Source: Flavobacterium silvisoli (GTDB lineage Bacteria > Bacteroidota > Bacteroidia > Flavobacteriales > Flavobacteriaceae). Taken from it: DNA of 64,000 nucleotides. The position numbers were made by a program, and so were the translations under genes. Numbering within the stretch: the first letter of the stretch is position 1; every line of letters starts with the position of its first letter. This document shows positions 33,046-42,420 of the stretch, one piece after another. The stretch spans positions 1 through 64,000 of the forward strand of contig NZ_SJPE01000002.1 in the NCBI RefSeq assembly GCF_004329815.1, read 5' to 3'. The notes below the pieces were generated by a model. The model did no database searches and was not told the DNA's origin. It worked only from the letters and a program-made list of their open reading frames with translations.

Positions 33046-35724
33046 TCAATCTGCAATATTAGGACTGAGCCATTTTGTGGCCAGTGTTGTACTTATGTTT
33101 CTTCGTTTGGCATACGCTTCAACTTGGTCATTTTTGATTTTACCCAAACCAAAATACTTGCTCTGCGGATGCGCAAAATAATACCCCGAAACTGATGCTG
33201 CCGGCCACATGGCCATGCTTTCGGTGAGTTTGACGCCTATTTTATTTTCCACATCCAATAATTTCCAAATCGTTGGTTTCTCCAAATGATCGGGACACGC
33301 CGGATACCCGGGTGCCGGGCGGATTCCTTTGTAGGCTTCATCAATCAATTCCTGATTGGACAAACGCTCCTCTGAAGCGTAGCCCCAAATTTCTTTTCGG
33401 ACTTTCAGATGCAAATATTCGGCAAACGCTTCGGCCAACCGATCCCCAAGGGCTTTAACCAAAATCGAATTGTAATCATCCAATTGCTTTTCGAATTCGA
33501 CTGCTTTTTCATCGACACCAAAACCGGTGGTTACACAAAAACACCCGACATAATCCTGCTTTCCGCTTTCTTTGGGCGCTATAAAATCGGCTAAAGCCAT
33601 GTTGGGAGCACCGGCGGTTTTTTGAGATTGTTGACGAAGGGTTAAGAAAGTGGTTGGTGGTTGATGGTTGGTAGTTGGTTGAACCTCGATATCATCATCG
33701 TTAATGGTATTCGCAGGGAAAATCCCGAGGATGCCTTTGGCGGTAAACCATTTTTCAGCAACAATTTGATGGAGCATTTTTTGTGCATCAGCAAATAGAT
33801 GGGAGGCCTGTTCGCCCACCACTTCATCGGTCAATATGGCCGGATACTTCCCGTACAACTCCCACGATTGGAAGAACGGCGTCCAATCGATAAAATCAAC
33901 CAACTCGGACAGCTCAACGGATATGGTTTTGGTCCCGATGAAATTGGGTTTCACGGGAGTAAAATTATTCCAATCCAGTTGTAGTTTATTGGCCCTGGCT
34001 TCTTCTATGGTAAGGTAATTTTTTTCTCTGCTTCTGTTCAGATAGCCTTCTCGCAGTTTATCGTATTCGGCCCGAACCGTGTCGGCGTAATCCGCTCTCG
34101 TTTCGGCCTGCAATAAATTGCTGGCTACGGTTACCGCACGCGAGGCATCGTTGACATGCACTACGGTTTCCTTATAAGCCGGGGCGATTTTTACCGCGGT
34201 ATGCGCCCGAGAAGTGGTAGCCCCACCAATCATCACCGGAATTTTGAGGTTGAGTTTATCCATTTCTTTGGCCAAATACACCATCTCATCCAACGAAGGC
34301 GTAATCAAGCCGCTGAGTCCAATGATATCAACATTCTCCTTAACGGCAGTTTCTATGATTTTTTCAGGAGGCACCATCACGCCTAAATCGATGATTTCAA
34401 AATTGTTGCACGCCAATACCACCGAAACTATGTTCTTGCCGATATCGTGTACATCGCCTTTTACCGTGGCCATCAATACTTTTCCGGCTGATGACGATTT
34501 TCCGTCTTTCGAAGCTTCTATATAGGGCAATAAATAGGCCACCGCTTTTTTCATGACACGAGCCGATTTGACAACTTGCGGCAGAAACATTTTACCGCTG
34601 CCAAACAAATCACCTACCACATTCATCCCGTTCATCAAATGGTTTTCGATGACTTCAATGGGTTTGGTTACCGAAAGGCGGGCTTCCTCTACATCTGTTT
34701 CAATAAACTCGTCGATTCCTTTGACTAACGAATGGGTCAATCGGTCCTGCAAGGAATGGTTGCGCCACTCTTGTACCGCTTTTTCCCCCGACTTCGATTC
34801 GCCTTTATAGCTTTCGGCCAATTCGAGCAAGCGCTCGGTAGCATCTTCTCTTCGGTTTAATAAGACATCTTCCACATGTTCCAAAAGTACCGGATCGATT
34901 TCATCATAAACCTCGAGCATCTCCGGATTGACAATTCCCATGGTCATCCCGTTTTTAATGGCGTGGTACAAAAATGCCGAATGCATGGCTTCTCGTACTT
35001 TGTCATTCCCGCGAAACGAAAACGAGACGTTGCTCACCCCACCCGAAACACCGGCATATGGCAGGTTCTCTCGTATCCATTTGGTGGCCCTGAAAAAATC
35101 AACCGCATTCAACTTGTGTTCTTCCATACCCGTAGCTACCGGAAAAATATTGGGGTCAAAAATGATGTCTTCCGCCGGAAAGTGGACTTCATTGACGAGG
35201 ATATCGTAACTCCTTTTACAGATTTCGATGCGGCGTTCGTAAGTATCGGCTTGACCTTTTTCATCAAAGGCCATCACAATGACGGCGGCACCATAGCGCT
35301 TGATTAATTTGGCATGATGCACAAACGCTTCCTTGCCTTCTTTCAAGGAAATGGAATTCACGATGCCCTTCCCCTGAATGACTTTCAATCCGGCCTCGAT
35401 AATTTCCCACTTGGAGCTGTCAATCATGACCGGCACACGGGCAATATCGGGTTCGGCAGCAATCAGGTTGAGGAATTTGGTCATGGCGTGTACGCCGTCT
35501 AACATTCCTTCATCCATGTTGACATCGATGATTTGCGCACCTCCTTCTACTTGGTTGCGGGCTATATCGAGGGCTTCTTCGTATTTCTCGTCTTTAATCA
35601 AACGCAAAAATTTACGTGAACCGGTTACGTTAGTGCGTTCTCCAACGTTAATGAAATTAGATTCCGGAGTAACGATTAACGGTTCTAATCCTGATAATTT
35701 TAAATATTTTGTTGCTTCCGCCAT
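33046..35724 (-). CDS. metH: Methionine synthase, folate/B12-binding and activation part
   Basis: This 892-residue protein holds the pterin-binding domain (about 20-280), the B12 cap and Rossmann domain with the cobalt ligand His426 in [12 protein letters not shown], and the C-terminal SAM activation domain (about 560-880, [12 protein letters not shown]). The homocysteine domain is encoded by the gene just upstream, with stop and start overlapping as TAATG, so the two parts form a split MetH. ATG 35724 is chosen on that overlap and on homology. A heptad repeat (33650-33677) encodes an in-frame Gln/Pro/Thr loop around residues 682-692. Confidence 0.94.
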   Translation of the reverse strand: MAEATKYLKLSGLEPLIVTPESNFINVGERTNVTGSRKFLRLIKDEKYEEALDIARNQVEGGAQIIDVNMDEGMLDGVHAMTKFLNLIAAEPDIARVPVMIDSSKWEIIEAGLKVIQGKGIVNSISLKEGKEAFVHHAKLIKRYGAAVIVMAFDEKGQADTYERRIEICKRSYDILVNEVHFPAEDIIFDPNIFPVATGMEEHKLNAVDFFRATKWIRENLPYAGVSGGVSNVSFSFRGNDKVREAMHSAFLYHAIKNGMTMGIVNPEMLEVYDEIDPVLLEHVEDVLLNRREDATERLLELAESYKGESKSGEKAVQEWRNHSLQDRLTHSLVKGIDEFIETDVEEARLSVTKPIEVIENHLMNGMNVVGDLFGSGKMFLPQVVKSARVMKKAVAYLLPYIEASKDGKSSSAGKVLMATVKGDVHDIGKNIVSVVLACNNFEIIDLGVMVPPEKIIETAVKENVDIIGLSGLITPSLDEMVYLAKEMDKLNLKIPVMIGGATTSRAHTAVKIAPAYKETVVHVNDASRAVTVASNLLQAETRADYADTVRAEYDKLREGYLNRSREKNYLTIEEARANKLQLDWNNFTPVKPNFIGTKTISVELSELVDFIDWTPFFQSWELYGKYPAILTDEVVGEQASHLFADAQKMLHQIVAEKWFTAKGILGIFPANTINDDDIEVQPTTNHQPPTTFLTLRQQSQKTAGAPNMALADFIAPKESGKQDYVGCFCVTTGFGVDEKAVEFEKQLDDYNSILVKALGDRLAEAFAEYLHLKVRKEIWGYASEERLSNQELIDEAYKGIRPAPGYPACPDHLEKPTIWKLLDVENKIGVKLTESMAMWPAASVSGYYFAHPQSKYFGLGKIKNDQVEAYAKRRNISTTLATKWLSPNIAD
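33650..33677. repeat. NTGGTTG heptads inside metH
   Basis: Four consecutive units, two of them exact GTGGTTG and the others differing by one base, are translated as a short Gln/Pro/Thr/His loop in the linker before the activation domain. Confidence 0.75.
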
Positions 35725-36713
35725 TATATCGTTTCTAAAATTTGTCTTGGTTTGAATTGTTTTGCCACTTCGGCAATCGCTTTGATGTGTTCCGGAGTCG
35801 TGCCACAACAGCCGCCTATGATGTTGACTAAATTATCCTGTAAATACTCTTTGATTAGGGCTTGCATTTCCTGTGGGGTTTGATCGTATTGCCCAAAAGC
35901 ATTGGGCAAACCGGCATTGGGATGTGCGGAAATATTCAAAGTGGTGTTATGGGCTAATCTTTTTAAATACGGTTTTAACTGGTCGGCACCAAGTGCACAA
36001 TTGAAACCAACCGATAACAGCGGAATGTGCTGGATAGAAATCAAAAAAGCTTCTACGGTTTGCCCCGAGAGGGTTCTGCCTGAGGCATCGGTAATGGTGC
36101 CGGAAACCATGACCGGAATATCCAAGTTGCGGGTTTCTTTGACTTCTTCGATGGCGAATAAAGCCGCTTTGGCGTTGAGCGTATCGAAAATGGTTTCGAC
36201 CAAAAGCACATCACAACCACCGTCAATCAGGGCTTCAACTTGTTGCTTATAGGCCATGCGTAACTCGTCAAACGTTACCGCCCGAAAGCCCGGATCATTA
36301 ACATCGGGGCTCATGGAGGCGGTACGGTTGGTTGGTCCTATGGAACCGGCCACAAAACGCGGTCGGTCGGTGAATTCATCGGCTACTTCACGGGCGATTT
36401 TGGCGGATTGGTAATTGAGTTCGTAGACCAAATCTTGTAAGTGGTAATCGGCCATACCGATGGTGGTGGCTGAGAAGGTATTGGTTTCTACGATATCTGC
36501 ACCGGCCTGAAAATACAAGCGGTGTACCGTTTTTACGGCCTCGGGCTGGGTGATGGAAAGCAGGTCGTTGTTGCCTTGCAACGGATACGGAAAATCTTTG
36601 AAGCGCTCACCGCGAAAATCGGCTTCTTTGAATTGATTGCGCTGCAGCATGGTTCCCATGGCTCCGTCGAGGACCAGGATTCGTTCTTTGAGTGCGTCTT
36701 GAATTTTTGACAT
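35724..36713 (-). CDS. metH: Methionine synthase, homocysteine-binding part
   Basis: This 329-residue protein is the homocysteine S-methyltransferase module of cobalamin-dependent methionine synthase. The zinc-binding cysteines are in [10 protein letters not shown] and [10 protein letters not shown], and the N-terminus [13 protein letters not shown] is typical. It overlaps the next gene by one base (TAATG). The 5' region carries a SAM-I aptamer (36926-37028), a dispersed repeat and a heptad array. Confidence 0.95.
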   Translation of the reverse strand: MSKIQDALKERILVLDGAMGTMLQRNQFKEADFRGERFKDFPYPLQGNNDLLSITQPEAVKTVHRLYFQAGADIVETNTFSATTIGMADYHLQDLVYELNYQSAKIAREVADEFTDRPRFVAGSIGPTNRTASMSPDVNDPGFRAVTFDELRMAYKQQVEALIDGGCDVLLVETIFDTLNAKAALFAIEEVKETRNLDIPVMVSGTITDASGRTLSGQTVEAFLISIQHIPLLSVGFNCALGADQLKPYLKRLAHNTTLNISAHPNAGLPNAFGQYDQTPQEMQALIKEYLQDNLVNIIGGCCGTTPEHIKAIAEVAKQFKPRQILETI

Positions 36714-36719
36714 AACAAT

Positions 36720-36747
36720 TTGGTTGTTGGTTGCCGGTTGATGGTCA
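36720..36747. repeat. nnGGTTG heptads in the metH leader
   Basis: Two exact TTGGTTG units, a CCGGTTG and a decayed fourth unit lie 6 bp upstream of the metH start codon. The unit is the same as in aroA (22722). Confidence 0.75.
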
Positions 36748-36783
36748 TCTGAGCCGACAAAAAATCAATACAATTTATAAACT

Positions 36784-36830
36784 AGCCCCGATTGGCGGCG
36801 CTACCGTGTAGCGCAGAAAGCGGGAACAGG
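36784..36830 (+). repeat. Dispersed GC-rich hairpin repeat, copy 4
   Basis: It reads AGCCCCGATTGGCGG, inner stem GCGCTACcgtGTAGCGC and AGAAAGCGGGAAC. It lies in the transcribed leader between the SAM-I aptamer and metH. Confidence 0.75.
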
Positions 36831-36925
36831 GATTGCCGGAAATGCGCAAGCCATTCGCTCACACTTTGGCAAGCTCAGTGTAATAAAATCGTAAGGTATC
36901 AGGAAAGTTGTGAGAATATCTCGTG

Positions 36926-37028
36926 GTTATCTTTTCCCGTCATTGACGAGATAGAATGTAGCACCTTCTACGGGTGTAGGGTTGCTAAGCTTTCATAGGG
37001 TCTATTCCCTCCGGCTTTCGTGATAACG
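36926..37028 (-). promoter_or_regulatory. SAM-I (S-box) riboswitch of the metH-metF operon
   Basis: Reading the minus strand, P1 arms GTTATC and GATAAC pair perfectly (37027-37022 with 36931-36926). Between them stand the S-box consensus blocks in order: GCCGGAGGGA, then TATGAAAGCTTAGCAACC, then AAGGTGCTACATTC. This is the Bacillus-type SAM-I aptamer, which lowers methionine-gene expression when SAM is plentiful. No strong terminator follows, and the start codon is about 210 bp away, so the output mechanism is unclear; translation control or long-range pairing is possible. Confidence 0.88.
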
Positions 37029-37107
37029 AACAATAAAATTATGAACGGGGCAAAGTAACGGCAGAGAATTGGTTTTTGCAAATGATTTAAAAAAAAGTGA
37101 ATAACAA

Positions 37108-37137
37108 TTTGCAATTCAATTTGATTTTATACATTTG
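37108..37137 (+). promoter_or_regulatory. metK promoter (-33 and -7 boxes)
   Basis: TTTG at 37108-37111 and TACATTTG at 37130-37137 are separated by 18 bp, a full match to the Bacteroidota promoter. Transcription would start just before the SAM-II-like aptamer. Confidence 0.7.
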
Positions 37138-37148
37138 CAACCGAAAAC

Positions 37149-37197
37149 AAGAGGAAAAATTTGAACTGATTGCAACCTCGTTAAAAAATGCTAAAGC
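37149..37197 (+). promoter_or_regulatory. SAM-II-like riboswitch of metK
   Basis: The region contains GAGG / CCTC stem arms (37151-37154, 37176-37179), the loop element ATTTGAACTGATTGCA, and the 3' pseudoknot strand TTAAAAAATGCTAAAG. Spacing and identity follow the SAM-II consensus (UUUAA..UUGCA - CG - UnAUAAA..GCUAAA). P1 is short (4 bp). GCTAAAG (37190-37196) can also pair with CTTTAGC (37208-37214). SAM-II and the related SAM-V core cannot be told apart by eye. Confidence 0.7.
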
Positions 37198-37214
37198 AGC
37201 AACCCTCCTTTAGC
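37190..37214 (+). promoter_or_regulatory. Alternative hairpin overlapping the SAM-II pseudoknot strand
   Basis: GCTAAAG and CTTTAGC form a perfect 7-bp stem with an 11-base loop. The first arm is the aptamer strand that makes the pseudoknot when SAM binds, so the two structures exclude each other and could form the expression switch. Confidence 0.6.
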
Positions 37215-37272
37215 TTAACCGGCAATTTTCACTTTTTCTTCGATACTTTTAATATTAAATTAAACTATAGTT

Positions 37273-38523
37273 ATGGCTTATTTATTTACGTCGGAGTCGG
37301 TTAGTGAAGGACATCCGGACAAAGTGGCAGACCAGATTTCTGACGCGTTAATTGACAACTTTTTGGCGTTTGACCCGGAATCAAAAGTAGCTTGTGAAAC
37401 TTTGGTAACCACAGGTCAGGTAATTTTGGCCGGTGAAGTAAAATCGAATACGTATTTGGATGTACAACAAATTGCCCGCGAAGTTATCCGCAAAATAGGA
37501 TATACCAAAAGCGAGTACATGTTTGAAGCCGATTCTTGTGGGGTTTTATCAGCCATTCACGAACAATCGGCCGACATTAACCAAGGGGTTGACCGTGCCA
37601 GCAAAGAAGAGCAAGGCGCCGGCGACCAGGGAATGATGTTTGGGTATGCTACCAATGAAACCGAAAACTACATGCCGTTGGCTTTGGACTTGTCGCATGC
37701 CATTTTGATTGAGTTGGCCAACCTGAGAAGAGAAAACAACGAAATCAAATACTTGCGCCCCGATGCTAAATCTCAGGTTACTTTAGAATATTCTGACGAC
37801 AACAAACCGGTTAGAATTGACGCGATTGTGATTTCGACGCAACACGATGATTTTGCCGCTGAAGCAGAAATGTTGGCCAAAATTAAAAGCGATTTGATTT
37901 CGATTTTGATTCCGAGAATTAAAGCGAAATACCCACAATACGCCCATTTATTCAATGACGATATTACGTACCATATCAACCCAACGGGTAAATTCGTTAT
38001 TGGTGGACCTCACGGCGATACCGGATTAACCGGAAGAAAAATCATCGTGGACACGTATGGTGGAAAAGGGGCTCACGGTGGCGGGGCGTTTTCGGGGAAA
38101 GACCCATCCAAAGTAGACCGTTCTGCGGCGTATGCTACCCGTCATATTGCTAAAAACCTAGTAGCTGCCGGATTGTGTGATGAAGTGTTGGTGCAGGTAT
38201 CGTATGCGATTGGAGTGGCTAAACCCACTTCTATCAACGTAGTGACTTATGGAACTTCTAAAGTAAATATGACTGACGGAGAAATCAGTAAAGTGATTGA
38301 AAATGTATTTGACATGCGTCCTTACTTTATTGAGCAGCGTTTGAAATTGAGAAACCCGATTTACAGCGAAACCGCTGCTTATGGCCACATGGGACGTAAG
38401 TCGGAAACAGTGACTAAAACGTTCCAATTGCCGAATGGCGCGCCAAAAACCGTTGAAGTAGAATTGTTTACTTGGGAAAAATTGGATTACGTAGATAAAG
38501 TAAAAGCGGCTTTCGGGTTGTAA
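37273..38523 (+). CDS. metK: S-adenosylmethionine synthase
   Basis: MetK makes SAM from methionine and ATP. The 416-residue protein shows [43 protein letters not shown] and [19 protein letters not shown]. It faces the metH operon and is headed by its own promoter and SAM-II-like aptamer, so both consumption and supply of SAM are set by SAM itself. Confidence 0.97.
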   Translation: MAYLFTSESVSEGHPDKVADQISDALIDNFLAFDPESKVACETLVTTGQVILAGEVKSNTYLDVQQIAREVIRKIGYTKSEYMFEADSCGVLSAIHEQSADINQGVDRASKEEQGAGDQGMMFGYATNETENYMPLALDLSHAILIELANLRRENNEIKYLRPDAKSQVTLEYSDDNKPVRIDAIVISTQHDDFAAEAEMLAKIKSDLISILIPRIKAKYPQYAHLFNDDITYHINPTGKFVIGGPHGDTGLTGRKIIVDTYGGKGAHGGGAFSGKDPSKVDRSAAYATRHIAKNLVAAGLCDEVLVQVSYAIGVAKPTSINVVTYGTSKVNMTDGEISKVIENVFDMRPYFIEQRLKLRNPIYSETAAYGHMGRKSETVTKTFQLPNGAPKTVEVELFTWEKLDYVDKVKAAFGL

Positions 38524-38543
38524 TCTGAAAGATTCTAATAAAT

Positions 38544-38572
38544 AAAAAACCACGCAAAATGCGTGGTTTTTT
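38544..38572 (+). terminator. metK terminator
   Basis: Stem AAACCACGC / GCGTGGTTT followed by a T-run, 20 bp past the metK stop; an A-run on the other side makes it bidirectional in form. Confidence 0.85.
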
Positions 38573-38577
38573 ATTTT

Positions 38578-38637
38578 AGCCCCGATTGCAGCGGAAATCC
38601 TCGAAGAGATTGCAGCGGAAAGCGGGAAACAGCTCCT
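38578..38637 (+). repeat. Dispersed GC-rich hairpin repeat, copy 5
   Basis: It starts AGCCCCGATTGCAGCGG and ends GCAGCGGAAAGCGGGAAAC, with a different centre (AATCCTCGAAGAGATT) in place of the CTAC/GTAG hairpin. It runs into the stop codon of the convergent outer-membrane protein gene. Confidence 0.7.
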
Positions 38638-41380
38638 ACAAATTATATTTCAAACTGAACATCACGTAACGCGGTTGTACGCGGTATTGCGAAGTTCGTG
38701 TGGAGAATTGTGAAAAACTGTCGTCGTTAAGGGAAGTCGTGTTCAGCAAATTGGTAGCCGAGATTTTGTACTCCCATTTGCTGTCTTTAGTCTTTTGATA
38801 AATCAAGCTGGCCGACAGGAAATCGTACTCGTTTTCTATGGATTTGTCTTTGTTGTAATAATGATAAAACTCATACTCGGTCACGAAGGAAAAGCTTTTC
38901 AGGAAGAAATAATCCAACGTAACCGTGGGTCTATCGGTAAAGAATGTGTCTATCGGGTAATCATTTACCGTATAGCTGTAGCCCAACTCGATGTTGGGCA
39001 GCTTCTTGAAATTGGTCGAGGCTTTTATCGTATAGGTTTGGCTGAAACTTTCGTTGGTAGTCAACACATCTTGCAGGGTATTGCGGTCGATTTGAATGTT
39101 GTTGTATTTGGACCAGTTCAAATTGGCGCTCAACGACGCTTTGTAATATTTGAAAAACGAACGGCCGTAACTGCCAAAGAACATCAAAGTTTCATCGGCA
39201 AAATCAGAATTGTACGGTGCCGAAATTTGATTCACATTGGTAAAGAAAGCTCGGGTTTTGACAGCCTCCATGGTGCGGTTATAGCTGGCGAAGGCCGAAA
39301 TATTTTCAAAATTGAACATATTGTACTTGAAATACCGCAAGGAATGCGATTGCTGTATCGCGTTTTCCAAAGTACGGTTACCGCGTGACAAACTGTTGTA
39401 ATTGTTTAGAACAAACCCTTCGGCCAAGCGACTGATGTCGGTAAAATTGTTGGTAAACGAGAAATTATACGTCAGGCTTTCCGCTTTTTTGATTTGGTAA
39501 ATGGCCAAAAAATCGGGCAACACTCTCGTGAAGTTTTGCGTGTAATTGGTTCCCGACTGTTCGTTGTTCAGGGCATACGTGTGTAAACTCACCCCAGGGG
39601 TGAAAGTAAATTTCCCGCTCAGGATTTTATAATGCAATCCCAAAAATGCGTCATTGAAACGGTAATTAACTTCGTTGGTATTTTGCGGACTGTTCAAATC
39701 ATTGCGGGTGCCGTTGTCCAGAATTTGGTATATGGACGAATTGAAATTTTGGTGCGAAAACGTATTTCCCAGTGTAAGGTTGATGTTGCTTTTGGGTGTC
39801 AGCATGTAGTAATAATCCAACTTGGTGTCGAGCTTGTTGGTTTTTACAAAACGGGTTTGGCTCAAATCGGTTCGGTTTTGGGAATCGTCGTATCCCAAAG
39901 CATTGCCCATAGGAGAGACAAACGGATCAGACCCAAGATTGGCGTTGTAAAACGGATTTTCGTCCTGATACAAATGCTGTATTTCCAGAGCAAAGACATT
40001 CTTTTCTGAAGCGGTATAGTAAAAACTCAGGTTCTGATTAACCGAAACCGGATCTTGTTTTTTGTTGGTAAACACATTTTCTGAATTTGAAGCATTGTTT
40101 TCATCAATGGTTTCGCGCAACAGCGAATTGTCTTCGTCCTGTTTTGAAAATTTGGCTAAAATGTCGTAATCGAATTGAAAATTAGTATTGGGTTTGTAAC
40201 TTGAACTCAGCTTGAACAAGCCTAAGTTGCTCTTTTGGTGGGCTACTTCGGTACGGTTTTCTGTGGAAGCTACTTCGGTGGAATTTTCATTTAAATAGTT
40301 AGTTCGCGTTTTGGTTTCCAAATCGGTTTTGGAAGACGACAAGATCGCAAAACCGCTCAAACCCCAGGACTTGGTTGGATTATACGAAAAATTGGTCGCG
40401 CCGAAGTTGGTGTCGATTTCACTGGCGCGGTTGTTTCGCAAAAGCGAAATGCCCAAATCGTTGCTGGAGATATTGAAACTCGAACCGCCTTTGGCCATCA
40501 TGTTTCGGAAACCGCCGGTCATTTTGAAATAATCCTGAATGGTCAGCGGCAATTCGCCTATGTTATTCACGTTAGTGATGACATTAAGACTGTATTTCGG
40601 GCTGTAATAAAACAGTTTCGGATTGACATTGTAGCGGTCAAATTTTCTTTCGGGACGAAAACCGCCGGCAGCAGTCACATCGCCAAACCAGAAGTTCTTT
40701 TTGCCTTCTTTGAGTTTGATGTTCATCGCCACGTTGTCCTGATTGTTTTCAACGCCTTTGAGGATGGAATTTTCATTGTAATTGCGCAATACTTGTACTT
40801 TATCAATCGCATCAGCCGGAATATTTTTCACGCCGAGCTTGGTGTCACCGTCAAAAAAGTCTTTGCCTTCGACCATGAGTTTGGAAACTTTTTTGCCTTC
40901 GACTTCAACTTCGCCATCGGCGTTAACTTCGACACCCGGGAGTTTTTTCAAGACATCTTCCAGTTTTCTTTCGGTTCCGCTTTTGAACGAATCGGCATTG
41001 TATACAATTGTATCGCCTTTGATGGAAACCGGCATTTCTCGGACAATTTCTACGCCTTCCAATTCGATACCGCCACTTTCCATGGTGATGTTTTGGTTGA
41101 TGTTATCCGATTGGGTCGTGAGGGTAATTTCTTTATTCTTCATGCCGAGATAACTCAGCTTGATGTTGTAGGTGGTGTTGGCTTTCAAATTCAACACAAA
41201 TTTTCCTTTGTCGTTGGTAATCGCATACGCATCCATGGCTTTGGTACCTTGGTTCATGGCCATGATGTTGGCCATTTCGAGCGGGTTTTTGTTGCTGTCC
41301 TGAATGACGCCTTCAAAGCGAATGTTTTGGGCCAAAGAAAAAGTGCTGACGAGGAGTAATAGTGCCGTAATTTTTTTCAT
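38636..41380 (-). CDS. Outer-membrane beta-barrel protein with carboxypeptidase-like N-domain
   Basis: This 914-residue protein has a signal peptide (ending FSLAQN), a CarboxypepD_reg-like domain (about 20-100, FEGVIQDSNKNPLEMANI), a plug-like region (about 115-195, LEDVLKKLPGVEVNADGEVE) and a large C-terminal barrel of the OMP_b-brl_3 type ending in SLKYNL. It resembles TonB-dependent receptors, but substrate is unknown. It lies 21 bp after the GLPGLI gene on the same strand; such pairs are common in Flavobacteria. Confidence 0.87.
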   Translation of the reverse strand: MKKITALLLLVSTFSLAQNIRFEGVIQDSNKNPLEMANIMAMNQGTKAMDAYAITNDKGKFVLNLKANTTYNIKLSYLGMKNKEITLTTQSDNINQNITMESGGIELEGVEIVREMPVSIKGDTIVYNADSFKSGTERKLEDVLKKLPGVEVNADGEVEVEGKKVSKLMVEGKDFFDGDTKLGVKNIPADAIDKVQVLRNYNENSILKGVENNQDNVAMNIKLKEGKKNFWFGDVTAAGGFRPERKFDRYNVNPKLFYYSPKYSLNVITNVNNIGELPLTIQDYFKMTGGFRNMMAKGGSSFNISSNDLGISLLRNNRASEIDTNFGATNFSYNPTKSWGLSGFAILSSSKTDLETKTRTNYLNENSTEVASTENRTEVAHQKSNLGLFKLSSSYKPNTNFQFDYDILAKFSKQDEDNSLLRETIDENNASNSENVFTNKKQDPVSVNQNLSFYYTASEKNVFALEIQHLYQDENPFYNANLGSDPFVSPMGNALGYDDSQNRTDLSQTRFVKTNKLDTKLDYYYMLTPKSNINLTLGNTFSHQNFNSSIYQILDNGTRNDLNSPQNTNEVNYRFNDAFLGLHYKILSGKFTFTPGVSLHTYALNNEQSGTNYTQNFTRVLPDFLAIYQIKKAESLTYNFSFTNNFTDISRLAEGFVLNNYNSLSRGNRTLENAIQQSHSLRYFKYNMFNFENISAFASYNRTMEAVKTRAFFTNVNQISAPYNSDFADETLMFFGSYGRSFFKYYKASLSANLNWSKYNNIQIDRNTLQDVLTTNESFSQTYTIKASTNFKKLPNIELGYSYTVNDYPIDTFFTDRPTVTLDYFFLKSFSFVTEYEFYHYYNKDKSIENEYDFLSASLIYQKTKDSKWEYKISATNLLNTTSLNDDSFSQFSTRTSQYRVQPRYVMFSLKYNL

Positions 41381-41401
41381 GAGAAAAGTCTAAAGCCTGA
41401 A

Positions 41402-42301
41402 TTAATGTCCGAATCTCATTTGCATTCTATTACCTCCTTGCCCGTCATACATCTGACGCATCTCCTCCATTTTTTTGATGACCGTTTCGTCGTACTCTTT
41501 TTGCGAAACCACTTTGCCGTTGGTCGGTGCTTTGATATCAACCTTGTCTTTAGCATTCAACACCACTTTGGAACACAGTATCACGGTTTTGCCATCATTG
41601 ACTTCCAAAATCAGCCCCGGCAATCCCCAATAACTCTCAGGGCCTTGACTGACCGGAATTTCGGGAGTGTACCAAGCCGTAATGGTGATTTCTTTGGGCA
41701 ACTCGAAGTCGTCCATGAAATTGGTTTTTTTCTCTTTGTCTTTATCTTCTGTTTTAGCGGTGTCGTCCTTTTTATCGGCTTCCTTTTTGGGACGGAAATT
41801 TCTAAAATCGGACTGGCTTACCGGGCGTACCGCTGTAGCTTTGAAACAGTTGTACCCACCGATGACGCGGGTTTCCGATTCCATCTTCCAGTTGAGTTTC
41901 GGCAGCGAATCTTTCACCAAAAACTCTTTTCCCATAAACTCTTTATCTACCGTGTAACTTTTGTCTTTTACATTTTTATAGTAGGTGCCGCCACCGCCCA
42001 TCATCGAACTCATCATTCGGAAACCACCCTGTTGGCCGGGAGCATCGAGTTTTTCTTCTTCTTTATAAATGGAAGCCGACTTGTCGAAATTGAGAATAAA
42101 TGTTTTTTCAAACATTTTTTTCATGCGTTCTTCAATCATTTTCTGCATTTCGGGGGTGATTTCTTTATTGCCTTCAAATCGGGATTTAAAATCGGCCGTG
42201 CTGGTTTTCGATTCATAAACGGCCATGCCCTGAAAATCTTTTTGAGCATTTGAAGTCAGATAAACCAGAAGTAGTGTGAAAGTGAGGATGATACTTTTCA
42301 T
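41402..42301 (-). CDS. GLPGLI family protein
   Basis: This 299-residue exported protein carries the motif GLPGLILEVNDG that names the family (TIGR01200). It has a signal peptide (ending YLTSNAQ), a Lys/Glu/Asp-rich insert and a Met/Gly/Gln-rich C-terminus. Start ATG 42301 gives the proper signal peptide; a degenerate promoter (CATATTTG) lies about 20 bp before it. Function unknown; it is followed by the outer-membrane barrel gene. Confidence 0.88.
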   Translation of the reverse strand: MKSIILTFTLLLVYLTSNAQKDFQGMAVYESKTSTADFKSRFEGNKEITPEMQKMIEERMKKMFEKTFILNFDKSASIYKEEEKLDAPGQQGGFRMMSSMMGGGGTYYKNVKDKSYTVDKEFMGKEFLVKDSLPKLNWKMESETRVIGGYNCFKATAVRPVSQSDFRNFRPKKEADKKDDTAKTEDKDKEKKTNFMDDFELPKEITITAWYTPEIPVSQGPESYWGLPGLILEVNDGKTVILCSKVVLNAKDKVDIKAPTNGKVVSQKEYDETVIKKMEEMRQMYDGQGGNRMQMRFGH

Positions 42302-42420
42302 TGTTAAGTGTTTTTGATAGAGCAAATATGACGAAAGGTTGCGAAATCTGTTACCAATATTTTGTTAAAATAGTAATTTAGACTCATTGAAATTAATTTG
42401 GATTGCCGTAAATTAGCCCT

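Larger units (their letters stand above)
36714..37272. other. Divergent regulatory region between metH and metK
   Basis: This 559-bp gap holds, from left to right, a heptad array, a dispersed hairpin repeat, a SAM-I riboswitch on the minus strand, a full promoter and a SAM-II-like riboswitch on the plus strand. About 80 bp (36841-36925) between repeat and SAM-I aptamer shows no clear intrinsic terminator. Confidence 0.8.

Noticed and set aside
34876..35307. 143-residue plus-strand open frame inside metH
   Set aside because: Antisense shadow of the conserved pterin-binding domain.
40793..41359. 188-residue plus-strand open frame inside the outer-membrane barrel gene
   Set aside because: Antisense shadow of a well-supported gene; composition is not protein-like.
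41405..42253. 282-residue plus-strand open frame antisense to the GLPGLI gene
   Set aside because: It is a shadow frame: Phe/His-rich translation, no start signal, and the opposite strand encodes a clear family protein with a signal peptide.
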